A stretch of 58,113 nucleotides of DNA. It comes from Arthrobacter sp. GTDB taxonomy: Bacteria > Actinomycetota > Actinomycetes > Actinomycetales > Micrococcaceae. The notes under the pieces are model-generated. The model worked only from the letters and a program-made list of their open reading frames with translations. It made no database searches and was not told the origin of the DNA. A program made the position numbers and the translations under genes. The stretch is taken from contig NZ_JAPSHJ010000003.1 in the NCBI RefSeq assembly GCF_031179985.1, forward strand, positions 1 to 58,113, in the 5' to 3' direction. This document shows, piece after piece, positions 26,724 to 36,471 of this stretch (within the stretch, counting starts at the first letter, position 1; each line of letters opens with the position of its first letter).

Positions 26724-28001
26724 CTACTTGACTCGGTCGATAATTTTTGCCGCTGCGCCGATGAAGGGCAGGAACCAGGGCGGGCCGAAGTGTCCCGGGA
26801 CGGGAGGATTCTTCAGGTCTTCCCACACGTTCGCTGACTTGTCGCCGGCCATGTAGTGGGCCATCCGCTTACCCATGTGCGCTGCCATCTGCACGCCGTG
26901 TCCGCTGTAGCAGAGGGAGTAGAAGAGCCCATCATGCTGGCCTGCATGCACCATCTGGTCCATGGACAGGTCCACCAGTCCGCCCCAGATGTAGTCCACC
27001 TTGGCGTTGGAGAGGTACGGGAAGAGCTCGAGCATGGCCTTGCGGAGGATCTCGGCGCTCTTCACGTCCGAATCCGGGCTGGACAGGGCAAAACGGGCAC
27101 GGCCGCCGAACAGCAGCCTGTTATCCGGGGTGATCCGGAAGTAGTACGTCAGCATTTTGCTGTCCGAAGCCTGACGGCGGTTGGGCAGGATCCGGTTGAC
27201 CACGTCTTCGGGCAGCGGGTCAGTGACAATGATGAAGCTTCCCACCGGAATAACCCGGCGCTGCAGCCACGGCGTCACGTTGCCCGTATAGCCGCTGGTA
27301 GCAACCAGGACCTGCTTGGCACGGGTGATGCCCCGGGTGGTGTGCACGTCGTGCACGGTGCCGGAGACCTTCTTCAGCTCGGTCACCGCAGCGTTCTCGC
27401 AAATATCGGCTCCGGCTGCAACAGCCACTCCGGCCAGGCCATGCACGAACTTGCCCACGTGCAGGCCAGCCCCGAGCGGATCAACCATGGCCCCCTGGTA
27501 GAAGTCCGTGCCGATTTCGCTGTGGATCTCGGACTTGGGAATAACGGTGACGTGATGGTCAGCCAGTTTTGCCAGCTTCTCCTGCGACTTCAGGAAGCCC
27601 TCGTAGTGGGACTTGTGGAACGCCAGTGAGAGCTTTCCAAAGCGGTTGTAGTCGCAGTCGATGCCATTGTCATGCACCAGTTTTTCGATGGTGTCGATGG
27701 CGTCGTTGTATTCCTGGAACATCTCCACGGCACGCGTGGGGCCGTAACGCTTCACGGCCGTGCTGAAGCTGATGGCCAACCCGGTAGTCGCCATTCCCCC
27801 GTTGCGTCCCGAGGCGCCCCACCCCACAGTGTGACGTTCGAAAACGGCAACGCTCGCGCCTTGCTTGGCAAATTCCAAGGCCGCTGACAGCCCGGTAAAT
27901 CCGGCGCCGATGATGGCGACGTCGACATTCTCCGGTACCGGTGTCTGCCGGTAGTCTCCGGATGCTTCGGCTGTATCCAGCCAGTAAGGAATGAGTTTCA
28001 C
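26724..28001 (-). CDS. FAD-dependent amine oxidase (DAO family, PuuB-like)
   Basis: 425 residues. FAD-binding motif DVAIIGAGFTGLSAALEFAK lies near residue 27, then GWGASGRNGGMATTG, which is typical of the gamma-glutamylputrescine oxidase / L-pipecolate oxidase branch. A C-terminal GLFYSLCYSGHGVQMAAHMG closes the flavin site. Such enzymes oxidise a secondary or primary amine to an imine or aldehyde, releasing H2O2 or feeding electrons onward. It sits between the HAD-family gene (26-nt gap) and the aldehyde dehydrogenase gene (34-nt gap), consistent with amine to aldehyde to acid. Confidence 0.85.
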   Translation of the reverse strand: MKLIPYWLDTAEASGDYRQTPVPENVDVAIIGAGFTGLSAALEFAKQGASVAVFERHTVGWGASGRNGGMATTGLAISFSTAVKRYGPTRAVEMFQEYNDAIDTIEKLVHDNGIDCDYNRFGKLSLAFHKSHYEGFLKSQEKLAKLADHHVTVIPKSEIHSEIGTDFYQGAMVDPLGAGLHVGKFVHGLAGVAVAAGADICENAAVTELKKVSGTVHDVHTTRGITRAKQVLVATSGYTGNVTPWLQRRVIPVGSFIIVTDPLPEDVVNRILPNRRQASDSKMLTYYFRITPDNRLLFGGRARFALSSPDSDVKSAEILRKAMLELFPYLSNAKVDYIWGGLVDLSMDQMVHAGQHDGLFYSLCYSGHGVQMAAHMGKRMAHYMAGDKSANVWEDLKNPPVPGHFGPPWFLPFIGAAAKIIDRVK

Positions 28002-28027
28002 GGTTTGACCTTTCGCCTCGAAGTCGG

Positions 28028-28702
28028 TTAGAGACCGAGGTGCTTGTTGATCTCGTCCAGGGACTTGGCAGTGGTGAGGTCGTAGCCCGGGCCAATGGGG
28101 TCGTAGCCACGGTCAAGCATCCAGAGGTTCCGGAAGCCCATGTCGTGCATCGGGTGCATGTCGTAGCGGGTGTGCGAGGAGACGTGCAGGAAGTCCTCCG
28201 GCTTGGCGTTCAGGGTGTCGAGCATGTACTCGAAGGCCTGGTAGCGCGGCTTGTAGGCCTGCGCCTGCTCAGCGGTAAACACGGCGTGGAAGTCAGCGCC
28301 GAGCTTAGGAATGCTGATGTCAAGGAAGCTGGTGTCCGCGTTGGACAGAGCCACCAGCTTGTAGTTGTCACCCATGAGCTTCAGCGGAGCCGGCACGTCA
28401 TCGTGGGCAACCCAGCCGCGTACGGCGTCAGCGAACGCTGCGCCGGCGCCTTCAGTGGGCCCAATGCCCCAGCGCTTGCACACCCGGTCAAAGGAGTCCT
28501 GAAGGATGGCCTCGTAGGGCTTGTAGTCGCCACAGACCTCGTCGAACCGGTACCCGCGGAACTGCTTCTTGAAGGTAGGCCACTGCTCTTCCGAGATGCG
28601 GCCATCAAGGAGGCGACGCGTGGTGGGATCAATGTCGAAGTTGATCAGCGTGCCGTAGATATCAAAAGAGATGTACTTCGGCCGGGAGTTGGTGTCTGCC
28701 AT
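28028..28702 (-). CDS. HAD-superfamily hydrolase, haloacid dehalogenase type II-like
   Basis: 224 residues. The nucleophile motif is ISFDIYGTLINFDID (Asp about residue 14), motif II VALSNADTSFLDIS, Lys motif QAYKPRYQAFEYML, and the final acidic motif HVSSHTRYDMHPMHDMGFR. The layout fits haloacid dehalogenase type II, which releases halide from 2-haloacids, but many members act on other small substrates. First gene of a leftward operon that continues into an amine oxidase and dehydrogenases, so a non-halogenated substrate is likely. Two predicted operators lie upstream. Confidence 0.83.
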   Translation of the reverse strand: MADTNSRPKYISFDIYGTLINFDIDPTTRRLLDGRISEEQWPTFKKQFRGYRFDEVCGDYKPYEAILQDSFDRVCKRWGIGPTEGAGAAFADAVRGWVAHDDVPAPLKLMGDNYKLVALSNADTSFLDISIPKLGADFHAVFTAEQAQAYKPRYQAFEYMLDTLNAKPEDFLHVSSHTRYDMHPMHDMGFRNLWMLDRGYDPIGPGYDLTTAKSLDEINKHLGL

Positions 28703-28835
28703 GATTCGTCCGTTTCATTGAGTCTTGAACGGGAGGCCCGGATGTATGGCCTGCCGCCTTCCTGTAAGTCTGCACCAGCGTGTTCCTGGGGTTCGTCAGG
28801 GCTTCTTTGCCGGCTGTTCTCGACTCTAGATCCGC

Positions 28836-28857
28836 AATTGTAGATTGTCAACAGTTC
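28836..28857. promoter_or_regulatory. GntR-type palindrome (site 2)
   Basis: ATTGTCAACAGT at 28844-28855 is the 12-bp core with one change in the right arm. It lies about 135 nt upstream of the HAD-family gene start, on the side nearer the leftward operon. Confidence 0.6.
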
Positions 28858-28910
28858 TTTTTGAGATCGTTTCGCAAGTAGCCCGGGACGAGAGAAATAC
28901 TGAGTTTTTT

Positions 28911-28936
28911 ATCGTCAATTGTTGACAATCGGCGAT
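28911..28936. promoter_or_regulatory. GntR-type palindrome (site 3)
   Basis: ATTGTTGACAAT at 28918-28929 is a perfect inverted repeat. It is flanked by ATCGTCA on the left and CGGCGAT on the right, so the symmetry extends to ATCG/CGAT on both ends. It lies 180 nt upstream of the importer gene start and is the most symmetric of the sites. Confidence 0.65.
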
Positions 28937-29115
28937 TCTGACTGTTGCATTGCTTTAGATGCGGAACGAGATCCTGATCACAACCGCATGTAGCAAGAAC
29001 TACCAGCACCGCCCGGGAGATCCTGCAGCAAGGGATCCCGACACGGAAAGTCCTGGAAAAGAATGCCCCCATTTCAGCAGATCACTTTCAGCTGAACCAT
29101 TCGAAGGGAAGCACC

Positions 29116-30045
29116 ATGAAGACCATCAACAAAGTTCAGACCGCAGCCGCAGGGCTCGCCGTCGTATTCGCCCTAAGCGCCTGTGGCGGCACTGCCACCG
29201 GCACCCCGGCCTCTGAAGACACAAAGTCAAAGACCTCAAACACGACTGACATCTCGGAGGGCATCCAGCCGGACGCGGCGGCGGTTGCCTTGTTGCCACA
29301 GTCCTACAAGGACAAGGGCGAGCTCACGGTCGCAATGGACCTGCACTACCCGCCCACCACCTTCCTCGCTGAGGATAACACCACCCCGATCGGCCTCAAC
29401 CCGGACGTCGCCCGCCTCCTTGCGAAGAAGCTTGATCTGAAGCTGAAGTTCGTGGACACGAAGTTCGACACGATCGTCCCAGGCCTCGACGGTGGCCGCT
29501 TCGACTTCACCGCTACCACCATGTCCAAGACCGAAGAGCGGCTCAAGGTCCTCGACATGATCGACTACTTCAAGGCCGGCACCTCCGTGGCCGCAGCTGC
29601 CGGGAACCCGCTGAAGCTAACCGTCGAGACCCTGTGCGGCAAGAACATCGCCGTCACCCAGGGCTCCACCGGCCAGCTCAAGCGCCTCCCTGCCCTCAAC
29701 GAGCAGACCTGCACCTCCAAGGGACAGCCGGCGATCAACGCTGTGACGCTGCCCAACGTTCAGGAGGCCCTGACCCAGCTGCACTCCAAGCGGATCGACG
29801 GCGTCCTCTACGACACCACCTCGCTCGGATGGGCCGAGAAGCAGCAGCCGGGTTCATTCACCATCATCGGCCGGGTTAACGTCGGCAACAGTGACATGAC
29901 TGCCATCGGCCTTAAGAAGAACTCTGCACTGACCCCGGCCCTGCAGAAGGCCATGCAGTCCGTCCTTGAAACTCCCGAGTACAAGGAGTCCCTCGAGAAC
30001 TGGGGTCTCGAGTCCGGGGCCATCACCGATGCCAAGCTGAACTAG
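29116..30045 (+). CDS. Amino-acid ABC transporter substrate-binding lipoprotein, set 1
   Basis: 309 residues. The signal peptide has lipobox ALSAC (Cys about residue 24). The mature part is a polar amino-acid binding domain of the SBP_bac_3 type: GELTVAMDLHYPPTTFLAED, then DTIVPGLDGGRFDFTATTMS and NIAVTQGSTGQLKRL. AAGGGAAG precedes the ATG. It is paralogous to the product of 36635-37561 (shared SKTSNTTDISEG and AMDLHYPPTTFLA) but clearly diverged, while the downstream genes are nearly identical. Ligand unknown; the context suggests a cationic amine or omega-amino acid. Confidence 0.9.
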   Translation: MKTINKVQTAAAGLAVVFALSACGGTATGTPASEDTKSKTSNTTDISEGIQPDAAAVALLPQSYKDKGELTVAMDLHYPPTTFLAEDNTTPIGLNPDVARLLAKKLDLKLKFVDTKFDTIVPGLDGGRFDFTATTMSKTEERLKVLDMIDYFKAGTSVAAAAGNPLKLTVETLCGKNIAVTQGSTGQLKRLPALNEQTCTSKGQPAINAVTLPNVQEALTQLHSKRIDGVLYDTTSLGWAEKQQPGSFTIIGRVNVGNSDMTAIGLKKNSALTPALQKAMQSVLETPEYKESLENWGLESGAITDAKLN

Positions 30046-30093
30046 CGGGACGCCTCCATGGTCACAGCTACTAATAGAGGAAAGGAAGCGACG

Positions 30094-30990
30094 ATGAGTA
30101 GCATTGAAGCAGCGCTCAAGCCACGGATTCGGCTTCGGACTCCCGGCGAGTACGCGGGTTGGGTCCTCAGCATTCTCGCTGGCATCGGGATCCTTGTCTC
30201 GGTCCTGACCAACCCCAACTTCAAGTGGGGCGTGGTTGCCCAGTACTTCACGCATGAATCCATCCTCCGTGGGCTGATGCTCACAATCTTCCTCACCCTT
30301 GCCAGCATGGCCCTGGGAACGCTGCTGGGGCTGGGCCTGGCCATCATGCGCTCATCCCATGTAAAGCCGATTTCCATCGCCGCAAATATCTACATCACGC
30401 TTTTCCGCGGCACACCGGTCCTGGTGCAGCTGATCTTCTGGTTCAACATCTCCGCGCTGTACCCGAACCTGACGATCGGGATCCCGTTCACGAACATCGG
30501 CACCGCGATCGACACCAACGCCCTGATGGCACCCATCACCGCAGCCCTGGTGGGCCTGACCCTGAACGAGGCCGCCTACATGGCCGAGATCATCCGTGGC
30601 GGGTTCTCCTCGGTCGGCAAGGGCCAGATTGAAGCAGCAGACTCGCTCGGGATGAGCGCCGGCACCAGGATGCGCAAGGTCATCATTCCCCAGGCGATGC
30701 CCTCGATCATCCCGGCCACCGGAAACCAGGTCATTGGCATGTTCAAGGGAACCTCCCTGGTGAGTGTGCTCGGTGTGGCCGAACTGCTTCAGAGTGCCCA
30801 GCTGATCTACGCCCGCACCTACGAGACCATCCCGCTGCTGCTTGTCGCCAGCCTCTGGTACCTCGTGATGACGCTGCTGCTGAGCTACCCGCAGTCCAAG
30901 CTCGAACAGAAATACTCCCGCGCAACGTCCCGGCTTCCCCGGAAGGCGAAGAAGGTTGTGCTGACAGAACCGGAAGGTACCCTCCGATGA
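30094..30990 (+). CDS. Amino-acid ABC transporter permease, set 1
   Basis: About 298 residues of HisM/GlnP-type permease. Helices begin near [18 protein letters not shown]; the family segment [20 protein letters not shown] is followed by [17 protein letters not shown] and the EAA loop [21 protein letters not shown] chose ATG 30094 for its GAGGAAAGGAAG ribosome site; an in-frame ATG lies at 30058. From 30286 onward the DNA appears identical to the second copy at 37800. The stop overlaps the ATPase start by 4 nt. Confidence 0.9.
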   Translation: MSSIEAALKPRIRLRTPGEYAGWVLSILAGIGILVSVLTNPNFKWGVVAQYFTHESILRGLMLTIFLTLASMALGTLLGLGLAIMRSSHVKPISIAANIYITLFRGTPVLVQLIFWFNISALYPNLTIGIPFTNIGTAIDTNALMAPITAALVGLTLNEAAYMAEIIRGGFSSVGKGQIEAADSLGMSAGTRMRKVIIPQAMPSIIPATGNQVIGMFKGTSLVSVLGVAELLQSAQLIYARTYETIPLLLVASLWYLVMTLLLSYPQSKLEQKYSRATSRLPRKAKKVVLTEPEGTLR

Positions 30991-32819
30991 GCAAAGACGG
31001 CACGATACTTGCCCAGAAAATCCGAAAGTCTTTCGGACCTAAGACAGTCCTGAAAGACATCAACCTGGACATCGCCAGCGGAGAGATCTGCTGCATCATC
31101 GGTCCCAGCGGCTCGGGAAAGTCCACTATCCTGCGCTGCATCAACGGCCTGGAAACAGTGGACTCAGGGGTTCTGAAAGTCAACGGCGAGGACTTCGGCT
31201 ACTACGAGACTGCGCACGCCTACCACGCCCACAGCCCCAAGAAGCTTGCCGAGCAGCGCACCAGGGTTGGCATGGTGTTCCAGTCGTTCAACCTGTTCCC
31301 GAACATGACCGCCCTGGAAAACGTCATGTCCGGACCCGTCCTGGTCAAGGGCGCCGACAAGAAGCAGGCAGCCAAGCGGGCCCAGGAACTGCTCGCCAGC
31401 GTCGGCCTGGCCGGGTTCGGGGACTACTACCCCGCGCAGCTTTCCGGTGGCCAGCAGCAACGCGTCGCGATCGCCCGGTCCCTGGCGATGGACCCGGAGA
31501 TCATGCTCTTTGATGAACCCACCTCCGCGCTGGACCCGGAAAAGGTCGGTGAGGTCCTGGCCGTCATGAAGGACCTCGCGAAGAAGGGCATGACCATGGT
31601 GGTGGTCACCCACGAAATGGGCTTCGCCCGCGAAGTGGCCGACTCCCTGATCTTCATGGACGACGGCTACGTCGTCGAACGCGGCGATGCCCGCGAAGTC
31701 CTGTCCAACCCCCAGGAACCCCGTACCCAGGCCTTCCTGCAGCAGGTGCTCTGACCATGGACGGACAACTCGCCGTCATCGGCCTGGGCAGCATCGGTTC
31801 CATGGCGCTCTGGCAGGCCTCCCGCCTGTCCGACTCCGTCGTCGGCTTCGAAGCCCATGCCCCCGCCCACGCCCGCAGCGCCGTCGGCGGTGACACCCGA
31901 CTCTTCCGCATGCTCTACCGCGGAGTCCCTGGCTTCTACCCCATCCTCGAGCGCTCCCGCAGCCTCTGGGCGGAGCTCGAAGCCGAAACGGGCCAGAGCA
32001 TCCTGACCCGCTGCGGCGGACTCTCCATCGGCACCAAAGACGGGCCCTACATCCCAAGCCTGCTCGCAACCACCAGGACCAATGGGGCCGAGCACGAGAT
32101 CCTCAGCCGCGAGGAGATGGCCGAACGCTATCCGCAGCACAACCTCCGCCCGGACGACATCGCCGTCTACGACCCCCACGGCGGTGCCCTGCGCACCGAC
32201 CGTGCAGTCACTGCCGCCATCGCCGCAGCCCAAGCGAACGGCGCGACGATCCACACCAACACCCCGATCGACAGCATCACCGAAACAGCCGACGGCGTCA
32301 TCATCACCTCAGGTGAAAAGTCCTGGACCTACGAGAACGTCATCATCTCCTCCGGCGGCTGGTCCGGGAAGCTCTTGCCCGACTACCTGCAGATGGCCAC
32401 TCAGACCAAACGGATTTTCCTGACCTGGTTCGTCGCCCGGGATCCAGTGGAATTTTCCCCGGAGCTGTTCCCGATCTTCATCCGAATCTCCGGTGACCAG
32501 TCCATGTACGGGGCTCCAAGCGTCGATGGCGCAACCGTCAAGGCGACCCTCGATGGCCGCGGCGGAGCAACCCCGCTCGCTGATGCAGTGCCCAGGGAAC
32601 TGACTCAGACAGAAATCACAGAAACCACCGAAACCGTCACGGAATTCTTCCCTGGCCTTTTTCCCAACATCGTCCGCTCCGACGCCTTCCCTGATCTCTA
32701 CACCAAAGACGGCAATCCCCTGCTCGGGCACCTGAATGAGCAGAGCAAAATCTACCTCGCCACAGGGTTCTCCGGCGCGGGCTTCAAAATGGCGACCGGC
32801 TACGGACAGATCGCAGCAA
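30286..32819 (+). repeat. 2.53-kb duplicated block, copy 1
   Basis: This block, from within the permease gene through the ATPase gene and most of the flavoenzyme gene, reads the same as 37800-40333 with a constant offset of 7514. I compared segments directly, and translations in several frames on both strands agree. Differences begin abruptly at 30285 (A against C) and 32820 (A against G). Outside these limits the paralogous genes differ at many codons. Confidence 0.88.
30987..31754 (+). CDS. Amino-acid ABC transporter ATPase, set 1
   Basis: 255 residues. Walker A is GPSGSGKST (near 38), Q-loop [10 protein letters not shown], signature [19 protein letters not shown], Walker [15 protein letters not shown] and switch His in VVTHEMGFA, all complete for the polar amino-acid importer subfamily. 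It overlaps the permease by 4 nt and is followed after 2 nt by the flavoenzyme gene. The whole gene lies inside the duplicated block, so its product equals that of 38501-39268. Confidence 0.95.
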   Translation: MSKDGTILAQKIRKSFGPKTVLKDINLDIASGEICCIIGPSGSGKSTILRCINGLETVDSGVLKVNGEDFGYYETAHAYHAHSPKKLAEQRTRVGMVFQSFNLFPNMTALENVMSGPVLVKGADKKQAAKRAQELLASVGLAGFGDYYPAQLSGGQQQRVAIARSLAMDPEIMLFDEPTSALDPEKVGEVLAVMKDLAKKGMTMVVVTHEMGFAREVADSLIFMDDGYVVERGDAREVLSNPQEPRTQAFLQQVL

Positions 32820-32890
32820 ACGAAGCCTTGGGCAAGCGGACCTTTGAGGGCCTGGGTTTCGTCAGGCCCGAACGCTTCAAGACGAGCTAA
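31757..32890 (+). CDS. FAD-dependent oxidoreductase (sarcosine oxidase-like), set 1
   Basis: 377 residues of the DAO/monomeric sarcosine oxidase family. FAD motif is LAVIGLGSIGSMALWQASRL; the family phrase ARSAVGGDTRLFRMLYRG is near residue 38, and C-terminal IYLATGFSGAGFKMATGYG completes the flavin pocket. Where monomeric sarcosine oxidases carry the flavin-linking Cys (CLYTMTPD), this protein has DLYTKDGNPL, so the FAD is probably non-covalent. It starts 2 nt after the ATPase stop, an importer-oxidase unit. The last residues (RPERFKTS) differ from the second copy. Confidence 0.85.
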   Translation: MDGQLAVIGLGSIGSMALWQASRLSDSVVGFEAHAPAHARSAVGGDTRLFRMLYRGVPGFYPILERSRSLWAELEAETGQSILTRCGGLSIGTKDGPYIPSLLATTRTNGAEHEILSREEMAERYPQHNLRPDDIAVYDPHGGALRTDRAVTAAIAAAQANGATIHTNTPIDSITETADGVIITSGEKSWTYENVIISSGGWSGKLLPDYLQMATQTKRIFLTWFVARDPVEFSPELFPIFIRISGDQSMYGAPSVDGATVKATLDGRGGATPLADAVPRELTQTEITETTETVTEFFPGLFPNIVRSDAFPDLYTKDGNPLLGHLNEQSKIYLATGFSGAGFKMATGYGQIAANEALGKRTFEGLGFVRPERFKTS

Positions 32891-32922
32891 TCGTCCAAAG
32901 CGCTTGAGCGGATCACTCCGCC

Positions 32923-32942
32923 AATTGTTGACAATCTACAAC
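32923..32942. promoter_or_regulatory. GntR-type palindrome (site 4) upstream of gabT
   Basis: ATTGTTGACAAT at 32924-32935 is a perfect inverted repeat, followed by CTACAA. It ends about 20 nt before the gabT start, close enough to block transcription or initiation, so gabT-gabD probably has its own controlled promoter. Confidence 0.65.
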
Positions 32943-32962
32943 CCCTACGAAAGTATGAAGCC

Positions 32963-34216
32963 ATGGCAACTCTCAGTCCCCTCCTCAAGCAAGCTACCCC
33001 CGTCGTCGTAGACCATGCACTTGGCAGCTGGATCCACGCGACCGACGGCAAAAAGTACCTCGATTTCACCACTGGAATCGGTGTCACCAGCACGGGTCAT
33101 TGCCACCCCGACGTCGTAGCGGCAGCACGCGAGCAGGTGGGCAAGATTGTCCATGCCCAGTACACCACCGTGATGCACAAGCCCCTGCTTGAGCTGACCG
33201 AGAAACTGGGAGAGTTCCTGCCCTCGGGGCTGGACAGCGTTTTCTACGCCACGTCCGGCTCCGAGGCAGTGGAAGCTTCAGTACGCCTGGCACGCATGGC
33301 CACCGGACGCCCCAACATCATTTCTTTCCACGGCGGCTTCCACGGCCGCACAGTGGGAGCCGCTTCGCTCACCACCGCCGGCACGAAATTCCGCTCAGGC
33401 TTCTCCCCCCTCATGGGCGGAGTCCACATCTCACCCTTCCCGCACTCCTACCGGTACGGCTGGGATGAGGAAACCGCGGTCAACTTCGCACTGAAGGAAC
33501 TGGATCACCTCCTCCTGAGCATCAGCAGCCCCGCGGATACTGCAGGTTTCATCATTGAACCCGTACTGGGCGACGGCGGATACATCCCCACTCCCCCGGC
33601 CTTCCTGCAGGGACTGCGGGAACGCGCTGACCGCCACGGCATCGTCCTCATCCTGGACGAGGTCCAGGCCGGCGTTGGCCGCACCGGAAAGTTCTGGGGC
33701 CACGACTGGGCAGGCATCACCCCTGACGTGGTCATTACCGCTAAGGGACTCGCCAGTGGCTTCCCCATCTCAGCCATTGCAGCTTCCACTGACCTGATGG
33801 GCAAAGCCTGGGCAGGTTCACAGGGCGGCACCTACGGCGGAAACGCCGTCGCAGCCGCAGCCGGCGTCGCAACCCTCGGCGTCATCGAGCGCGAGAACCT
33901 GGTCCAGAACGCCCTGCTCCGGGGCGACGAACTCCGCGCAAAACTTGACCTGCTCAAGACAGAATTCGCCGAAATCGGCAATGTTCGCGGCCGCGGTCTC
34001 ATGCAGGGTGTCGAATTCACCGCTGCGGACAACACGCCTGACGCTGCAACAGCCTTGGCCGTCCAGCAAGCCGCTATCAAGGAAGAGCTTCTCCTCCTCA
34101 CCTGCGGACCCCACGGCAACGTGGTCCGCATCATCCCGGCGCTTAACGTCACCAGCGACGAGATCCAGGCCGGCCTGACCAGGTTCACCCAGGCCCTGAA
34201 GACGGCCACCTCCTAA
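32963..34216 (+). CDS. gabT: Class III aminotransferase, 4-aminobutyrate aminotransferase-type
   Basis: 417 residues, PLP-dependent. HGGFHGRTVGAASLT (near 115), LILDEVQAGVGRTGKFW with the PLP-contacting Asp (near 232), and VVITAKGLASGFPISA with the Schiff-base Lys (near 260) are all present. The enzyme moves the terminal amino group of 4-aminobutyrate or a related omega-amino acid to 2-oxoglutarate, giving a semialdehyde. gabD follows after 29 nt. The exact amine (GABA, 5-aminovalerate or other) is not fixed by sequence. Confidence 0.87.
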   Translation: MATLSPLLKQATPVVVDHALGSWIHATDGKKYLDFTTGIGVTSTGHCHPDVVAAAREQVGKIVHAQYTTVMHKPLLELTEKLGEFLPSGLDSVFYATSGSEAVEASVRLARMATGRPNIISFHGGFHGRTVGAASLTTAGTKFRSGFSPLMGGVHISPFPHSYRYGWDEETAVNFALKELDHLLLSISSPADTAGFIIEPVLGDGGYIPTPPAFLQGLRERADRHGIVLILDEVQAGVGRTGKFWGHDWAGITPDVVITAKGLASGFPISAIAASTDLMGKAWAGSQGGTYGGNAVAAAAGVATLGVIERENLVQNALLRGDELRAKLDLLKTEFAEIGNVRGRGLMQGVEFTAADNTPDAATALAVQQAAIKEELLLLTCGPHGNVVRIIPALNVTSDEIQAGLTRFTQALKTATS

Positions 34217-34245
34217 TCTTTCCCTTCGATCATTGAAAGCGTGAC

Positions 34246-35700
34246 ATGAGCACTTCATTTGATTCCAGTACCCTCTACACCGACCTGTTCATAGATGGCG
34301 CCTGGCAAAAGGCCAGCAGCGGAGCCACGTTCCCTGTTGAGAACCCGGCCACCAATGAAGTCATTGCCCACGTGGCCGATGGTGGACCGGAAGATGCTGC
34401 CCTGGCCATCGAGGCAGCGGGCCGTGCCCAGGCGGCGTGGGGCAGGTCCACGCCGCGGGAACGGGCTGACATCCTGCGCCGTGCCTTTGAGCTGGTCATT
34501 GCCAACACCGACCGGCTCGCCGCGATCATGACTGCGGAGATGGGCAAGCCCCTGGCCGAGGCGAAGGGCGAGGTGGCGTACGGGGCCGAGATGCTCCGCT
34601 GGTTCTCCGAAGAGGCCGTCCGGATCGGCGGGGACAACACCACCTCGGTGGACGGCAACACCCGCATCATGATCACCAAGGAACCCGTGGGGCCCTCCGT
34701 GCTGGTCACCCCGTGGAACTTCCCGCTGGCCATGGGCGCCCGCAAGATCGCCCCCGCGGTCGCGGCCGGCTGCACCATGGTCTTCAAACCCGCCGAACTG
34801 ACCCCGCTGACCTCCCTCGCCCTGGTCGACATCTTCCGCCAGGCAGGCCTGCCAGACGGTGTCCTGAACGTCGTGACCACCGCCAGCGCAGCGCCCGTGG
34901 TGGAGCACTGGACCGCCAGCGGTATCGCCCGCAAGATCAGCTTCACCGGCTCCACAGGAGTCGGGAAGATCCTCCTGCGCCAGGCCGCGGAGAACGTGAT
35001 GCGCTCCTCGATGGAACTGGGCGGCAACGCCCCGTTCATCGTCCTGGCCGACGCCGACATCGAAAAGGCCGTCGACGGGGCCATGAAAGCCAAGATGCGG
35101 AACATGGGCGAAGCATGCACCGCCGCGAACCGCTTCTTCGTGCACCGCTCAGTCGTCACGGAATTCAGCGAGAAGTTCGCCAAGAAAATGTCCGAACTGC
35201 AGGTGGGCAACGGCGCCCTGACCGGAACCGACGTCGGACCCCTGATCGAGCAAAAGGGCCTGGACAAGGTCGAAAGCCTCGTCGCCGACGCCCTCGCCAA
35301 GGGCGCCCGCGTCCTGACCGGCGGAAAACGCCCCGAAGGACCCGGCTACTTCTACACCCCCACCGTCCTGACCGACGTGACCCTGGACGCGGACCTGATG
35401 AACACCGAAATCTTCGGACCCGTCGCGGCCATCACCACCTTCGACAGCGAAGACGACGTGCTCCGCATAGCCAACGACACCGAATGGGGCCTCGTGGGCT
35501 ACGTGTTCACCGAAAGCACCGCCAAGGCCCTGCGCTTCTCCGCCGAACTCGAAGTCGGAATGGTCGGCATCAACACCGGCCTCGTCTCCAACCCGATCGC
35601 CCCCTTCGGCGGCATCAAACAATCCGGGCTCGGACGCGAAGGCGGCAAGATCGGCATCGAAGAATTCCTTGAATACAAATACACCGCAATAGCAATCTAG
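34246..35700 (+). CDS. gabD: Succinate-semialdehyde dehydrogenase-type ALDH
   Basis: 484 residues of the GabD branch. FNRRGE-like cofactor contacts are represented by VTPWNFPLAMGARKIAPAVA (near 160) and SFTGSTGVGKILL. The catalytic Glu is in SMELGGNAPFIVLADADI and Cys in NMGEACTAANRFFVH. It converts succinate semialdehyde (or a longer homologue) to the dicarboxylate with NAD(P)+. It directly follows gabT and precedes a GntR regulator gene by 43 nt. Confidence 0.9.
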   Translation: MSTSFDSSTLYTDLFIDGAWQKASSGATFPVENPATNEVIAHVADGGPEDAALAIEAAGRAQAAWGRSTPRERADILRRAFELVIANTDRLAAIMTAEMGKPLAEAKGEVAYGAEMLRWFSEEAVRIGGDNTTSVDGNTRIMITKEPVGPSVLVTPWNFPLAMGARKIAPAVAAGCTMVFKPAELTPLTSLALVDIFRQAGLPDGVLNVVTTASAAPVVEHWTASGIARKISFTGSTGVGKILLRQAAENVMRSSMELGGNAPFIVLADADIEKAVDGAMKAKMRNMGEACTAANRFFVHRSVVTEFSEKFAKKMSELQVGNGALTGTDVGPLIEQKGLDKVESLVADALAKGARVLTGGKRPEGPGYFYTPTVLTDVTLDADLMNTEIFGPVAAITTFDSEDDVLRIANDTEWGLVGYVFTESTAKALRFSAELEVGMVGINTGLVSNPIAPFGGIKQSGLGREGGKIGIEEFLEYKYTAIAI

Positions 35701-35743
35701 AGATTATGCAGTAATGCCAAAAAGTGAGATGAGGGGGATGTCA

Positions 35744-36436
35744 ATGGCGGCACCAGGAGCACTGTTTGCACTGGAGGGAAGACCCACCGCGCAGCTGATC
35801 GCAGACCAGCTGCGGGAACAAATTGTCCAGGGGATGTTCCGTCCGGGAGAACAGATCAATGAATCTGTCCTGGCAAGCCAGCTCAACACGTCCCGCGGAC
35901 CTGTCCGTGAGGCGTTGCAGCGGCTGTGTCAGGAGGGGATCCTGGTCAGTCGCAGGAACCGGGGTGTCTTTGTCCTGGAGCTTGCCATTGATGACATCAG
36001 GGAGATCTATGCCGTGCGAGAGGCTGTGGAAACAACCGCTGCAGACGCACTGCTGGACGCCGGCCAGGACCAGGTGGACGACACGTGCCAGGTCCTGACG
36101 TCAGTCATCGAAGACATGGCCAAACAGGTAGCGGTATCGGACTGGCAGGCAATTGCGCGGCTGGATATGCAGTTCCACACCGCCTTCGTGTCCGGGGCAG
36201 GCAACACCCGCCTCATCCGCATTTACGAGACCCTCGCAGCGGAATCGAGGATGTGTATCCTCAACCTGGCCGTCGCCTACCCCAGGATTGACGTTCTGGT
36301 CCAGGAACACCAAAATCTTCTGGATCTCCTGGCGGCGGGCGATAGGGAAGCCCTCCACGAAGCCATCGCACGGCACATGCAAAAGGCCGTTGAGGACCTC
36401 ACGTCGTCCACAGAAGATCAGGGAAGCGCAGTCTAG
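35744..36436 (+). CDS. GntR family regulator, FCD subfamily, copy 1
   Basis: 230 residues. The N-terminal winged helix reads AQLIADQLREQIVQGMFRPG then SQLNTSRGPVREALQRLCQE. The C-terminal all-helical FCD effector domain has DIREIYAVREAVETTAADAL and IARLDMQFHTAFVSGAGNTR, with Asp/His residues typical of metal-assisted ligand binding. I chose ATG 35744 (MAAPGALFALEGRP), aligned with the second copy and preceded by GAGGGGG; the frame is open from 35714. It likely senses a carboxylate from the pathway and binds the ATTGTCAACAAT sites. Confidence 0.9.
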   Translation: MAAPGALFALEGRPTAQLIADQLREQIVQGMFRPGEQINESVLASQLNTSRGPVREALQRLCQEGILVSRRNRGVFVLELAIDDIREIYAVREAVETTAADALLDAGQDQVDDTCQVLTSVIEDMAKQVAVSDWQAIARLDMQFHTAFVSGAGNTRLIRIYETLAAESRMCILNLAVAYPRIDVLVQEHQNLLDLLAAGDREALHEAIARHMQKAVEDLTSSTEDQGSAV

Positions 36437-36471
36437 GCCTCCTGGCCATAATTTCATAAAGCCTTAACAGA

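Larger units (their letters stand above)
28703..29115. other. Divergent regulatory region of the catabolic island
   Basis: 413 bp between the leftward HAD-amine oxidase operon and the rightward amino-acid importer operon. It carries two copies of the predicted GntR operator (28836-28857 and 28911-28936), 53 nt apart and in opposite orientation, so each may serve one transcript. No ORF is supported. Confidence 0.6.
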